The translations under genes were made by a program, and so were the position numbers. A stretch of 32,594 bases of DNA. Origin: Roseovarius autotrophicus. GTDB taxonomy: Bacteria > Pseudomonadota > Alphaproteobacteria > Rhodobacterales > Rhodobacteraceae. The notes below the pieces were generated by a model. The model was given only the letters and a program-made list of their open reading frames with translations, was not told where the DNA came from and did not search any database. Positions 9,401 to 15,828 of the stretch are shown one piece after another. Location: positions 1-32,594 of the forward strand of contig NZ_JAGQDH010000026.1 in assembly GCF_018069895.1 (NCBI RefSeq), read 5' to 3'. How positions within the stretch are numbered: the stretch's first letter is position 1; each line of letters begins with the position of its first letter.

Positions 9401-10883
9401 TGATCCCGAAAGCGCCGCAAAGCTTGGTGCGGTTCTCGATGAGGACTTCGTTAATGCTCTAACTGGGTCCGAGCAGCAGGAGCTGCTAAAAGCGGCGGCT
9501 AGTGCGAAATTCCGAACGGCCGACGGCAACTGGAGCGAGGCACGTTTGGTACCGCGCGCTACGGCGGATGCAAAGCCGGAACTTAAGCGCGTCCTCGCTT
9601 TTGCGCCCGACACTGCTGTGGCCGATGAGGGCTACACTGGTGACGCGCTCCAATTCTATCGCTTGGCAGCACGGTGGATTGGCTTTCAGCAGAGGGCAGA
9701 TGTCTTTGCGCAATGGGCGCGGGATATGGAGGCTCCTGAAGCGCGGCGCGCGCTGTTATCATATGTGGTCGAAGGGGAACAGGGGCCGGAGTTGGGCGCG
9801 CTGCTGGCGCGCGCGCGACCGTACTGGCTACCCGACGGGCCAGAGGAGTTGCTCCATAGCGCGCTGCTGGAAGGCTTCGATGACGACGCGCGCGGTCGCC
9901 TCATGACCATGCTCTATTCATCGTTCGCTCGTACCATCGGTTCAGGCCGGTTTTCACTCTTCGACCTAGGGACCGCAGAGCCTTGGGACGCGCCGCCAGA
10001 TCCGGCCGAAGAACTCGCCCGCATCCGGGACTGGTGGCGACGGGAGCACATCGTCCAGCGTCACGACTACGACACCCGCATCTGGCCCGACGGGTTCAGT
10101 CCGGGACGCCTTCGCGACGGCGAGGCCACAGATGACCGGCTCGGCTGGTTCACTTTCTTTGCACTTGGCATATTCCGTACGTTGGGTTGGAACAATCAGG
10201 GTGCCCACAAAAGTTTCGTTGAGGCCGCCGTCCGAGAGGGCTGGTGGCAGGAAATGGCCGAGGCAAGGTTTTCGAACAACGCGCTCTCTGAAGCAGAGTT
10301 GAGCGAGGCTGCCATGCCTTGGCTGAAGCGCCTCGAAGACTTTGCTCGCCCCGACGTTTGGCAGATTGACTTCCCACAATGGCGACGGACAATTTCCGAT
10401 CTCTACGCACTCGCGCGCTGGTTGCCGGACTATGCCGACGCCTTCCGTCTACTGCCGGTGGCGGTCGACCGAGAAGGTCTGGTGTCGTTGAGCAAGCTCT
10501 GGCGCATCTCCTACGAGCCGATTTGGCAGCGACGCGGGCTCGAGGGCGCGCCACTTACGCAAAGCCTCGGGCTCGGGGCCAACTGGATGATCCGCGAGGC
10601 GATCCGGCATGGCCTCTGGCTCGACGATGAGGCGATCTGCATGCAGCCTTACGCATGGGCAGCCACCGGGCGTCTGCGCCGACTGTTTGCGGAACGGCTT
10701 GGATATCCCATTGGAGAGCGTGGGCACATGGACCTTTCACCAGATATCCACGGCTTCGTCGCGGACCATCTTGGCCCGGACGCCGCCTTCCTGGGCGATC
10801 TGGACCTTCCGCTTCAGCTCTGGAATGGCGACGACCACGAACATGTCGGCGTGTCGGAATACAACGACGAGAACGAGGAATGA
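3429..10883 (+). CDS. Giant protein with two sacsin-type GHKL ATPase domains (2484 aa)
   Basis: The first GHKL (Hsp90/sacsin-like) ATP-binding domain spans residues ~10-230: N-box 'ELLQNADDP' (~30-38), ATP-lid Asp/Gly motif 'VNDGGFDAGS' (~69-78) and 'GRFGLGQKSVFHL' (~98-110). A second copy lies at ~1535-1760: 'VFELFQNADD', a degenerate 'LQHWGRLIN' where the Asp-Gly motif would be, and 'GRFGLGFKSVHL'. The rest is long alpha-helical Leu/Ala-rich sequence without a nuclease or membrane segment that I can see. Sacsin-type ATPases are Hsp90-like chaperone or remodelling modules; two copies in one chain recall sacsin repeats. The stop overlaps the helicase start (ATGA at 10880-10883), so the two are translationally coupled. 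The size and coupling suggest one multiprotein machine. Its substrate is unknown, and an antiphage role is inference from the WYL/HEPN neighbours. Confidence 0.85.
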   Translation: MRFDPKDVVEHLRHNLERYPYADGFPVLRELLQNADDPKAEAESVAVCLLSGWPDAANPLLRGPGLLLVNDGGFDAGSATGMQTFGGSVKALDEAAVGRFGLGQKSVFHLCDAFVVVPCGYGTEHLPFVVNPFETLGREGDDCLRWDTIDESDASLIVSAGERYISSSRRLNLWFPLRRPGLRPKPTSKGVVATDIAPESLVPLANRQRLAEMLASLRDVRRVSVEINGVRVELDRGEAPGLVGYGLDPGDRSFGGTLGPGMVSLGRERRAPNTFCSHLRDSDNWPLSRNPDTDEEKKQKATPHGAAILVIEPDSRGRLLADWSVLLPVTEAFRVLHHDGKGRLKLLLHGCFFVDSGRKSVIGLDDAGSKQSEQRPSNEAALRADWNRNIRDRLVLPLIPAVFHDALAQQVLSSDALANAVRALATSDFGRTHREAIAAEHVLARCVDVTRDSTLARWHLVPAGTTLRPLPAPDERGRVALVELLPDVAEWAAARNLTLVCGADALLAPEVPSWDPEELTEFLAVLKPECFASERHTRVLTDFLLVACANDDLRGAAAEPVINRLRKAIASARALAPHARIAEVLAAVNCADIVPLPPSASERYVLRAIAQAQNAPLCLPRAWLPEGTTDSPTLDADKARPLIAALQPLFANEARGEAAGAASLAIVRRLKNLETALADPELRQLPVVRALYGSGSRLLSLAELDATAREGLLFRDTPPEKKLLGLLADALPGSNAFILPNAVAAALQDVSHSPSVRPTFRLASLDVGAVCSLARRAEAFGPPQARAALLNSIFTDDADKRDALRALAAGDRRALDPSVKLEALRETAPALDALITQLIATSAQDALVPSEVIDTLGRANSNKLSIATIEGADLGDLLYRHAEELPERGLDLKAAESILCAGIPEELLRKLPILPTTQGGWASPNDLYQSNPDWPVPASITALVPMLGGTIEQKAKKRAEELVRLWSPEAQIAVCLGQPEPSRFAVEIIEALARADRPDPDQIGRVPWLLDLRGSAWKPEDVLDLSDEILTAARQALGDDLPFLPVSDITPTLRDHPGFAALRYRDVLSDGAGSLDGLLLIVETERPVAYMGEVNEELAGALTDLAAAGTVLPLAGWPLLAAVLRALANDNEKNARRVCEVLMQFGTADSVSSLDVDGWLNALARMAQEGKSTTHAANSSARVAYEASFRAMTAWPISSFRVIMGKVLVPTAAGTWKQGCDVTVRCTGVAPDVLLQAELAELLPVHEDPAAAEDGATSESSDFEEAVWSEQDCSQSLVAVLTRLRAQVPEQALALFAALVADRDLFERLARDHLALPQARILAIQNRLSEIVGYLDPDQTERTHDLSSIRKDVHLYFKLTTGGAVPILALDGSFRNAPIAIMAPFEVLGAGHQQQRRLKAEGAPAGLGTMAHEITLAESDGLIAPATLEELIATVGRLTLWHFRHCEEDVLEEFRQAFRAEQATVEDTRARLEDRLPQILAELKPVRGSRLRDVLNRYETKEQSIPPNRRADQLPSAKRLLWEEVASQETATELLALIRHGIGSYGYGPARVVFELFQNADDATFQHPPEGAQLCRVVFQTERLRLQHWGRLINRPGRPADGEREGCQRDLFNMLLMNLSEKREEVTGRFGLGFKSVHLIAREVGIASGFEASCRVKGGMLPEVWEGGRTLSLDESRDGRRATLIELEIDPDRDAEAEEARAAFASCVRWLPATARAIREIELNGRRFKARFAETGAAGIGHVVFEGAEPGRALALTLDGNTTLFLPVSSDGPQALPETLPRLWLLAPLEEECRAGWLLNSYSFRVDPGRGRLAGSVDERAAIFDRLGRALGQRLVELYDLIERDWTGFADDAGLADRNAASGRAVFLERLIRLLTADVSRDDGDERLETHLHREGGLTHLFREREALPTGLPAPFAPFLRADQVRWQIVGPLAEQGRLRRLTGWRGIADIAHSAVSLKAAMLLQRLGFDTPQTFDAAKLVNAELGESKQVDPESAAKLGAVLDEDFVNALTGSEQQELLKAAASAKFRTADGNWSEARLVPRATADAKPELKRVLAFAPDTAVADEGYTGDALQFYRLAARWIGFQQRADVFAQWARDMEAPEARRALLSYVVEGEQGPELGALLARARPYWLPDGPEELLHSALLEGFDDDARGRLMTMLYSSFARTIGSGRFSLFDLGTAEPWDAPPDPAEELARIRDWWRREHIVQRHDYDTRIWPDGFSPGRLRDGEATDDRLGWFTFFALGIFRTLGWNNQGAHKSFVEAAVREGWWQEMAEARFSNNALSEAELSEAAMPWLKRLEDFARPDVWQIDFPQWRRTISDLYALARWLPDYADAFRLLPVAVDREGLVSLSKLWRISYEPIWQRRGLEGAPLTQSLGLGANWMIREAIRHGLWLDDEAICMQPYAWAATGRLRRLFAERLGYPIGERGHMDLSPDIHGFVADHLGPDAAFLGDLDLPLQLWNGDDHEHVGVSEYNDENEE

Positions 10884-13513
10884 CCGCGCTTGCCCCAGAC
10901 CGTCCCGTTCGCCATCCGCGCCACGGTGAAGGCCGTGTTGTCCACGATCTAGGCGATACCATTATCGTCCGCTTTGGCGCAGCGCTCGAACAGGTCGAGC
11001 GTGGAGAGCTTGAGGTGGTCCGATCGCTCGCCGATGCCCTGACCGAGGGCGTCTCCGATGATCCCCTCGCCGCGCTCGCACGTGCGCAGGCGCTGCTGAT
11101 CCGCTCTATCAACGACCAATGGGGGGTGTTTTCACGTTCGCGGGTGCAGCTTCTGCCGCATCAGCTTTGGGTGTGTCGCCAGGTCACCCAGCATTGGCCC
11201 GCGCGATGGCTGGTGGCGGACGACGTGGGCCTTGGAAAGACGATTGAGGCTGGGCTGATCCTGACGCCTCTATTGGCAGGTGGCCGTATCCAGCGGCTCC
11301 TGATCTTGGCCCCGGCGCGCCTAGTTCCGCAATGGCGCGCGCGCATGAAGTCCATGTTCGACATTCGCCTTCAGGAATACACACGCGAGCAGGACCGCGG
11401 GAAGATCAGCTTCTGGGACACAGCTTCGCAAGTCGTTGCTTCGTTCCACACGCTGCGTCAGCCTGCAGCTCGCGACCGTCTTTTGGCTGCCGAGCCATGG
11501 GACATGGTCATGGTTGACGAAGCGCACCATTTCCAAGCTCAAGAACGCATCTCGACACAGACTTACGATCTGCTTCGCGAACTTCAGGACAAGAATCGGA
11601 TACAGTCACTCGTCCTGTTTACGGGAACGCCGCACCGCGGCAAGGATTTCGGCTTCCTCGCGCTCATGCGGCTCATCCGGCCTGATCTTTTCGATCCCCG
11701 GCAACCTGTGGGCGATCAGCTTCCGAAACTCCGCGAGGCAATGATCCGAAACAACAAGGCACTTGTGACCGATCTGGAGGGCAAGCGACTCTTTCAACCC
11801 GTAAGCACCGAAACCGTAGACTATGACTACGCGCCAGCCGAGGCTGCGTTCTACCAGACCATGAGCGCCTTCATCCTCGATGGCCGGGCCTATGCTTTGA
11901 ATCTGACGGGACGCGAGCAGTCGGCCCGGATGCTGTTGCTCATCGCGCTGCAGAAGCTGGCGGCGAGTTCGATCGCGGCGATCCGCAGCGCACTCGAACG
12001 CCGGCGCGCGATGCTGGCCGAGGCGGTGCAGCGGGTGACAGCAGATTTGCCCGAAGAAGCTGAGACACTCGACGAAGCGGTCGAGCAAGATGAGGCGCTG
12101 CCCGACCAAGTGGCTTTGTTCCTTATGCAGGGCGAAATTGAGCGGCTCGACGACTTAGTAGCGTTGGCTCGCGGGATCACAGCGGAGGCGAAGATCGCCC
12201 GTCTGATCGCGCTTATCGACGAACAGCTGCCCTCGGGCGAACCACTTCTCCTGTTCACCGAATACAAGGCCACTCAGGCCCTCGTCATTGCCGCGCTTGA
12301 GGCGCGCTTCGGCAAGGGCTGCGTGGGTTTCATCAACGGAGACGAACGGCTGGCTGTGCAGGAACCGGATGGCGCGATCCGGGTACGAAGCCTTTCTCGC
12401 GACGCCGCCGCGGATGACTTTAATGCTGGCCGCATCCGCTTTCTTGTTTCGACCGAGGCGGGAGGAGAGGGGATCGACCTGCAAGACCGCTGTGCGACCC
12501 TCGTGCATGTGGACCTCCCGTGGAACCCGATGCGCCTGCACCAGCGTGTTGGCCGGCTCAATCGCTACGGGCAGAAGCGGGCGGTGCGGGTGTTCTTGCT
12601 CCGTAACCCCGCCACTGTCGAGGCTCGCATCTGGGCGCTGCTCGAAGCGAAGCTCGCGCGCATCCAGGCCGCGCTCTCAGCATCCATGGAAGAGGCCGAA
12701 GACATCGCCCAGCTCGTAATAGGCATGCAGGGCGGGCGGTTCTTCGACGAACTCTTCGCCGAAGGGGCTATCGCAGTCCCAGATAACGCGCGAGAGCGGC
12801 TAACCGACTGGTTCGACGCGCGCACAGCCACATTCGGTGGACGTGATGCGCTCGAGACCGTCCGAGCGATGCTCGGTCAGGTCGCCCGGTTCGACTTCGG
12901 CACAATCGGAGGCAGCATTCCCCGGATCGATCTTCCGGCGCTCGAGCCGTTTTTCCGCAACGTCATGGTGCTAATGGGCCGACGTGTCACGCGGGGCGAA
13001 GAGGGGCTCTCCGTCGCGACCCCGGAGGACTGGAAGCGCAGCCTCGACCTGCAGCCGCGCTACGATGGGCTCGTCTTTGACCGGAATCTGCCGGGAAACG
13101 AGCGGATGAATCGCCTTTTGGGGGTCGGGCACGCGCTTCTGGACCATGCGCTCGCCGAGGCGGCGGGGCGCCCCGTGCTGATCGGCCGAGTTCGCAACCT
13201 TGCCCAATCCATGCTTCTTGCTGCTGTCGAAGACGAGGTTACGGGAACAGGTGGCACCGTGCACCGCGTAGTTCTGGCGGTGGAGGGACCCGGAGCCGAC
13301 GGGCGGCCGGCGCTCGCCGATTGGCAAGCGCTTGACCGCCTCAACGCGTGTCTCGCCGGAGAAGATCAGGCCGCCCCACTGACGCATGCAGAACGCGCCG
13401 AGACGCAGGCAATGCTCGATTTACTGCGCGAAGCCCTGCTTTCCGTCACCATGCCATTTCGTCGGCCTCGTGCGGTGCCGCTCCTTTGCTTACTCCCTGA
13501 AAGAACGGGATGA
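10880..13513 (+). CDS. SNF2-family DEAH helicase/translocase (877 aa)
   Basis: Start ATG at 10880 overlaps the ATPase stop by four bases; the longer open frame upstream lies inside that gene and is not used. An N-terminal small domain 'VRHPRHGEGRVVHDLGDTI' (residues ~8-30) is followed by the SNF2 core. Walker A is 'DDVGLGKTIEAG' (~112), the DEAH box 'VDEAHHF' (~211), motif III 'LFTGTPHRG' (~247), motif V 'STEAGGEGIDL', and motif VI 'HQRVGRLNRYGQ' (~554). A ~220-residue C-terminal region after the helicase has no recognised nuclease motif. The layout resembles RapA/HepA and the DrmD helicase of DISARM: double-stranded DNA translocases that remodel rather than unwind. It probably works with the GHKL protein on DNA. 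No other DISARM genes are nearby, so this is not a standard DISARM locus. Confidence 0.88.
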   Translation: MTALAPDRPVRHPRHGEGRVVHDLGDTIIVRFGAALEQVERGELEVVRSLADALTEGVSDDPLAALARAQALLIRSINDQWGVFSRSRVQLLPHQLWVCRQVTQHWPARWLVADDVGLGKTIEAGLILTPLLAGGRIQRLLILAPARLVPQWRARMKSMFDIRLQEYTREQDRGKISFWDTASQVVASFHTLRQPAARDRLLAAEPWDMVMVDEAHHFQAQERISTQTYDLLRELQDKNRIQSLVLFTGTPHRGKDFGFLALMRLIRPDLFDPRQPVGDQLPKLREAMIRNNKALVTDLEGKRLFQPVSTETVDYDYAPAEAAFYQTMSAFILDGRAYALNLTGREQSARMLLLIALQKLAASSIAAIRSALERRRAMLAEAVQRVTADLPEEAETLDEAVEQDEALPDQVALFLMQGEIERLDDLVALARGITAEAKIARLIALIDEQLPSGEPLLLFTEYKATQALVIAALEARFGKGCVGFINGDERLAVQEPDGAIRVRSLSRDAAADDFNAGRIRFLVSTEAGGEGIDLQDRCATLVHVDLPWNPMRLHQRVGRLNRYGQKRAVRVFLLRNPATVEARIWALLEAKLARIQAALSASMEEAEDIAQLVIGMQGGRFFDELFAEGAIAVPDNARERLTDWFDARTATFGGRDALETVRAMLGQVARFDFGTIGGSIPRIDLPALEPFFRNVMVLMGRRVTRGEEGLSVATPEDWKRSLDLQPRYDGLVFDRNLPGNERMNRLLGVGHALLDHALAEAAGRPVLIGRVRNLAQSMLLAAVEDEVTGTGGTVHRVVLAVEGPGADGRPALADWQALDRLNACLAGEDQAAPLTHAERAETQAMLDLLREALLSVTMPFRRPRAVPLLCLLPERTG

Positions 13514-13615
13514 ATTGAGCTAGAATGGGGATTAAAGATGTTCTAGCGCTGGTCTTCGGCGCGCCGCGTCTGTGCTTCAATCGAGGTCGGCGAACCGCGT
13601 GATCCGCAAGTCGAT

Positions 13616-13686
13616 TGCGTATTCCGGAACATCCGCCCACCCATTCCGACAACATGCGCCCACCTGTTCCGGGCTATCCGCCGGGG
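13616..13686. repeat. Three ~22-bp tandem repeats, IS21-like terminal repeats (remnant)
   Basis: Three imperfect direct repeats start near 13621, 13643 and 13666. Each has the pattern (A/G)TTCCG-N5-6-AT-N2-GCCCA(C) and the spacing is ~22 bp. Multiple tandem ~20-bp repeats of this ATTCCG...GCC(C)A type occur at the ends of IS21-family elements as transposase-binding sites. No istA/istB follows, because the IS3 element begins directly at 13687. I therefore read this as an abandoned IS21-type end used as the IS3 target. The stretch 13514-13615 has an inverted repeat CTAGAA/TTCTAG (~13520-13545) and no gene I can support. Confidence 0.45.
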
Positions 13687-13730
13687 GGTAATCTCCCCCG
13701 AAATTAAGGGGCTGCAAAAGTAGAATTTTC
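13687..13730 (+). repeat. IS3 left inverted repeat
   Basis: Starts GGTAATCTCCCCC and runs through TTAAGGGG, TGCA and GTAGAATTTTC. It matches the reverse complement of 14845-14884 with a few mismatches and short gaps. Confidence 0.8.
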
Positions 13731-13757
13731 TCGGCAAGATGAACGAGGAGATTTCGA

Positions 13758-14021
13758 ATGAAGACAAGCAGATACACTGAAGCGCAGATCATCGCGATCC
13801 TGCGGCAAGCCGAAGGCGGTGTGCCGGTGTCGCAGCTGTGCCGTGAGCATGGCATGAGCGATGCGTCGTTCTACAAGTGGCGGGCGAAGTATGGCGGGAT
13901 GGATGCGTCGATGGTCAGCCAGATGAAGGCGATCGAGGACGAGAACCGCCGCCTCAAGCGCATGTATGCGGACCTGAGCATGCAGAACGATTTGCTCAAG
14001 GAAGCCCTTGGAAAAAAGTAG
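13758..14021 (+). CDS. IS3-family transposase OrfA (87 aa)
   Basis: Short DNA-binding protein with an N-terminal helix-turn-helix ('[14 protein letters not shown]...[24 protein letters not shown]', residues ~6-48) and a C-terminal leucine-zipper-like helix ('[23 protein letters not shown]'). This is the classic IS3 OrfA layout for end binding and multimerisation. A ribosome site GAGGAG lies just upstream of ATG 13758. The gene ends at a run of six A followed by G (14012-14018), where ribosomes can slip -1 into orfB to make the OrfAB transposase. Confidence 0.92.
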   Translation: MKTSRYTEAQIIAILRQAEGGVPVSQLCREHGMSDASFYKWRAKYGGMDASMVSQMKAIEDENRRLKRMYADLSMQNDLLKEALGKK

Positions 14022-14845
14022 ATCGGCCATCTCAGCGCCGCGAGATGGCCGAAACGGCGGTGGAACGACGGGGCGTCAGCATCGCGCTGGCGTGCCGGGC
14101 CTTCGGGGTCAGCGAGACTTGCTATCGCTACAGCCCAAAGCTGAAGGACGAGAACGAGGTGATCGCCGATCTGCTGACCGGTCTGACCGATGCGCGAAAG
14201 ACCTGGGGGTTTGGCCTGTGTTTCCTGCATCTGCGCAACGTGAAGGGGCACCCATGGAACCATAAACGCGTCTATCGGATCTACTGCGAGCTGGAACTGA
14301 ACCTGCGCATCAAGCCCCGCAAGCGGTTGAAACGGGAGAAGCCTGACGTTCTGGCGGTCCCGGACGGGCCAAATGTGACATGGTCGATGGATTTCATGGC
14401 AGATCGCCTCGGCGATGGCCGTGCGTTTCGGCTTTTGAACGTGCTGGATGACTTCAACCGCGAGGGGCTGGGGATCGAGGTCGATTTCTCGCTGCCCGCC
14501 GAGCGGGTAATACGAAGCCTCGACAGGATCATAGAATGGCGGGGAAAACCGGGCACGATCAGGGTCGATAATGGCCCCGAATACATCAGCGAAACGCTGA
14601 GAAAGTGGGCTGAGAAGAACAAGATCACCATCCAGCATATCCAACCCGGCCAGCCCCAGCAGAACGCCTATGTCGAGCGATACAACCGGACGGTCCGGCA
14701 CGAATGGCTGGACCAATATATCATCGAAAGCATAGAGGAGGCACAGGATCAGGCCACGCAATGGCTATGGACTTACAACAACGACCGCCCCAACATGGGC
14801 ATCGGCGGCATCACACCCGCCATGAAACTGAAAATGGCTGCGTGA
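13877..14845 (+). CDS. IS3-family transposase OrfB (integrase-core, made by -1 frameshift)
   Basis: Open frame of 322 codons in the -1 frame relative to orfA. The meaningful protein begins at the frameshift near 14012 ('[14 protein letters not shown]'), not at 13877, because the earlier part shadows orfA. It contains the DDE/RNase-H-like integrase core: first Asp in 'WSMDFMAD', second in 'RVDNGPEY', and Glu in '[13 protein letters not shown]'. A helical HTH_21-like part precedes these motifs. The 'DEWLDQY'-like tail and 'W.YN..RP' ending ('[16 protein letters not shown]') are typical of the family. All catalytic residues are present and no disruption is seen. Confidence 0.92.
   Translation: MAGEVWRDGCVDGQPDEGDRGREPPPQAHVCGPEHAERFAQGSPWKKVDRPSQRREMAETAVERRGVSIALACRAFGVSETCYRYSPKLKDENEVIADLLTGLTDARKTWGFGLCFLHLRNVKGHPWNHKRVYRIYCELELNLRIKPRKRLKREKPDVLAVPDGPNVTWSMDFMADRLGDGRAFRLLNVLDDFNREGLGIEVDFSLPAERVIRSLDRIIEWRGKPGTIRVDNGPEYISETLRKWAEKNKITIQHIQPGQPQQNAYVERYNRTVRHEWLDQYIIESIEEAQDQATQWLWTYNNDRPNMGIGGITPAMKLKMAA
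14009..14021 (+). promoter_or_regulatory. Programmed -1 frameshift site of the IS3 element
   Basis: A AAA AAG slippery heptamer (14012-14018) directly before the orfA TAG stop at 14019. Slipping back one base joins '...LKEALGKK' of OrfA to '[12 protein letters not shown]' of OrfB, which restores a continuous IS3 OrfAB product. Confidence 0.85.
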
Positions 14846-14884
14846 ATTCTACGGCTGCACCCCGTTAAAAAGGGGGAGATTACC
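14845..14884 (-). repeat. IS3 right inverted repeat
   Basis: Read on the minus strand it begins GGTAATCTCCCCC and continues through TTAACGGGG, TGCA and GTAGAATT, pairing with the left repeat at 13687-13730. It lies immediately after the orfB stop. Confidence 0.8.
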
Positions 14885-15068
14885 ACGGCCCTCCCCGTAG
14901 GCTTACTGTACGCCTTTGATCCGCTGCTTGATCTGCTGAAAGTCTGACGCGCTGGGCGTGCCGCGCAGGGGGACTGTGGAAATGTTGACCAGGTGTTGAC
15001 CAGAACTGCAACGCCAAAAACCCGACTGGTTAAGTCGGATTCTATCTATTTGATATGCTTTGGTTTTT
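14885..15068. other. Chromosomal flank between IS3 and the attachment site; possible gene 3' remnant
   Basis: No complete gene. On the minus strand a short coding-like stretch ends with a TAA at 14903-14905 and reads '...RGTPSASDFQQIKQRIKGVQ' with good codons. It could be the 3' end of a gene cut by the IS3 insertion, but it is too short to assign. An 11-bp tandem repeat (TGTTGACCAGG, then TGTTGACCAGA) lies at about 14982-15003. The tRNA terminator at 15016-15038 falls here. Confidence 0.3.
15016..15038 (-). terminator. Rho-independent terminator downstream of the tRNA-fMet 3' half
   Basis: On the minus strand: stem CCGACT / AGTCGG (15033-15038 with 15022-15027), 5-base loop, then GTTTTT. 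It sits ~30 bp past the CCA end of the tRNA fragment in the correct orientation to end tRNA transcription. This suggests the sequence to the left is the original chromosomal flank of that tRNA. Confidence 0.65.
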
Positions 15069-15115
15069 TGGTTGCGGGGACAGGATTTGAACCTGTGACC
15101 TTCAGGTTATGAGCC
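15069..15115 (-). other. Attachment site: 3' half of an initiator tRNA (tRNA-fMet, CAT)
   Basis: Minus-strand sequence runs from the anticodon loop (GGCTCATAACC) through variable loop, T-arm (ACAGG-TTCAAAT-CCTGT, five pairs) and acceptor strand (CCCCGC, A73) to CCA. The GG-CTCATAA-CC anticodon arm and the CCCCGCAACCA end are typical of bacterial initiator tRNA. The 5' half is absent: the sequence to the right of 15115 cannot form a D-arm or acceptor. Tyrosine integrases commonly recombine in tRNA 3' ends and leave exactly such a truncated copy at one end. The foreign element therefore lies to the right, consistent with the integrase at 17044. An intact tRNA-fMet is expected at the other end, outside the window. 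Confidence 0.8.
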
Positions 15116-15228
15116 AAAATCCAAGCGATTCCAATGGCTTATAGATTTCAACGGCTTAGCCGATAAGCCTTTGTTCTCGCGCATTTTATTGCACTGCGTC
15201 CAGTAACATTCCCCGGCACTCGACCGCG

Positions 15229-15543
15229 CTAGATGTGCCCAAAATCGCATATCTCCGTTGACTCAGCGTTGACTCGGACCGGCACGATTATAATCGATCC
15301 TGATTGGTTCATGGCGTAAAAAGCGCACAATTTGAGGTCATTCTCCCAATAGCCTTCCAGAGGGTCGGTCACCGTGCGCCCAAGAAGGATCTTGCGCTTC
15401 GAGGGCGGTGTCGGGTCGGCATTGAAACGCCGGGCGGTCCGTTCGCTGAACCCGGCACGGGCAGCCGCGGTGCGTTGGCTGTGTTTCTGGAGGTCGGTCA
15501 TGTATATTCTCACTTGCTGGTCGGTGATGGGTTTGTAGGCCAA
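15229..15543 (-). pseudogene. istA: istA fragment (IS21-family transposase N-terminus)
   Basis: A TTG start at 15543-15541 is preceded by a perfect GGAGG seven bases upstream; the longer ATG start at 15618 would lie inside the IS end and lacks a ribosome site. The product reads 'AYKPITDQQVRIYMTDLQKHSQRTAAARAGFSERTARRF...RTVTDPLEGYWENDL'. This is the N-terminal helix-turn-helix region of IstA up to the conserved '(R)T..DPLE..W' segment. After that the frame runs into unrelated sequence and stops at 15229. Full IstA is ~400-500 residues, so only about a fifth remains and there is no catalytic DDE motif. Confidence 0.7.
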
Positions 15544-15621
15544 CCCGGATCCTCCGTTTGAACGCAGAGGCTTCCGGCTTACCAACCCGCAGCGACCAGC
15601 ACCTACCCCCGAAATCAATCA

Positions 15622-15679
15622 GGCCGGTGGGGCCGTCCGCCAGACGGGCATGCCCGTCTTCCGTTCAGCCCCACCGGCC
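15622..15679. repeat. Nested palindrome in the IS21 end
   Basis: Outer 12-bp arms GGCCGGTGGGGC (15622-15633) and GCCCCACCGGCC (15668-15679) enclose an 18-bp perfect palindrome centred on GGGCATGCCC (15642-15659). It can form a large stem-loop or cruciform between the IS left end and the istA start. It may control istA expression or bind transposase. Confidence 0.6.
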
Positions 15680-15828
15680 AAGGTGGCTATCGGCACCGGC
15701 CATGGTGGTTGTCGCTCAACACCCTGCCCCCAGACCGCGCCATGAGTTGCACATGAGAAGGGATTTTCCGATGGAAACTTGGATTGTTTCTGGGCCGTCC
15801 ATAGGCATCAGGGCACGCGTGCGGTGCG

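Larger units (their letters stand above)
13687..14884 (+). mobile_element. Complete IS3-family element (~1.2 kb)
   Basis: Bounded by inverted repeats starting GGTAATCTCCCCC at 13687 and ending with the complement (GGGGGAGATTACC) at 14884. The repeats stay recognisable over ~40 bp, with internal matches such as TTAA, GGGG, TGCA and GTAGAATT. It contains orfA and orfB in the 0/-1 arrangement with an A6G slippery heptamer, the IS3-family hallmark. No clear target-site duplication is seen: the flanking four bases are GGGG on the left and ACGG on the right. The element is intact and may be active. It separates the helicase gene from the tRNA attachment site. Confidence 0.88.
15229..15721 (-). mobile_element. 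Truncated IS21-family element (left end plus istA start)
   Basis: On the minus strand the probable left end (TGTTGAGCGAC) is at 15721. Two direct repeats of the CCACC(A/T)TGGCCGGTG type follow, then a nested palindrome, then the truncated istA from 15543. Homology to IstA seems to stop near 15345. The element lacks the DDE part of IstA, the whole of istB and the other end, so it cannot move by itself. The inner boundary with unrelated DNA (15229-15345) is uncertain. Confidence 0.6.

Noticed and set aside
10655..10879. Possible upstream extension of the helicase
   Set aside because: It lies wholly inside the 3' end of the giant ATPase gene; the ATGA overlap at 10880 is the natural start.
10880..13513. 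DISARM or BREX assignment based on the SNF2 helicase and WYL regulator
   Set aside because: No DrmA/DrmB, PLD-type DrmC, methylase, PglZ or BrxC-like genes are in the cluster.
15069..15115. Complete tRNA gene
   Set aside because: Only the anticodon loop to CCA is present; no D-arm or acceptor 5' strand can be found to the right.
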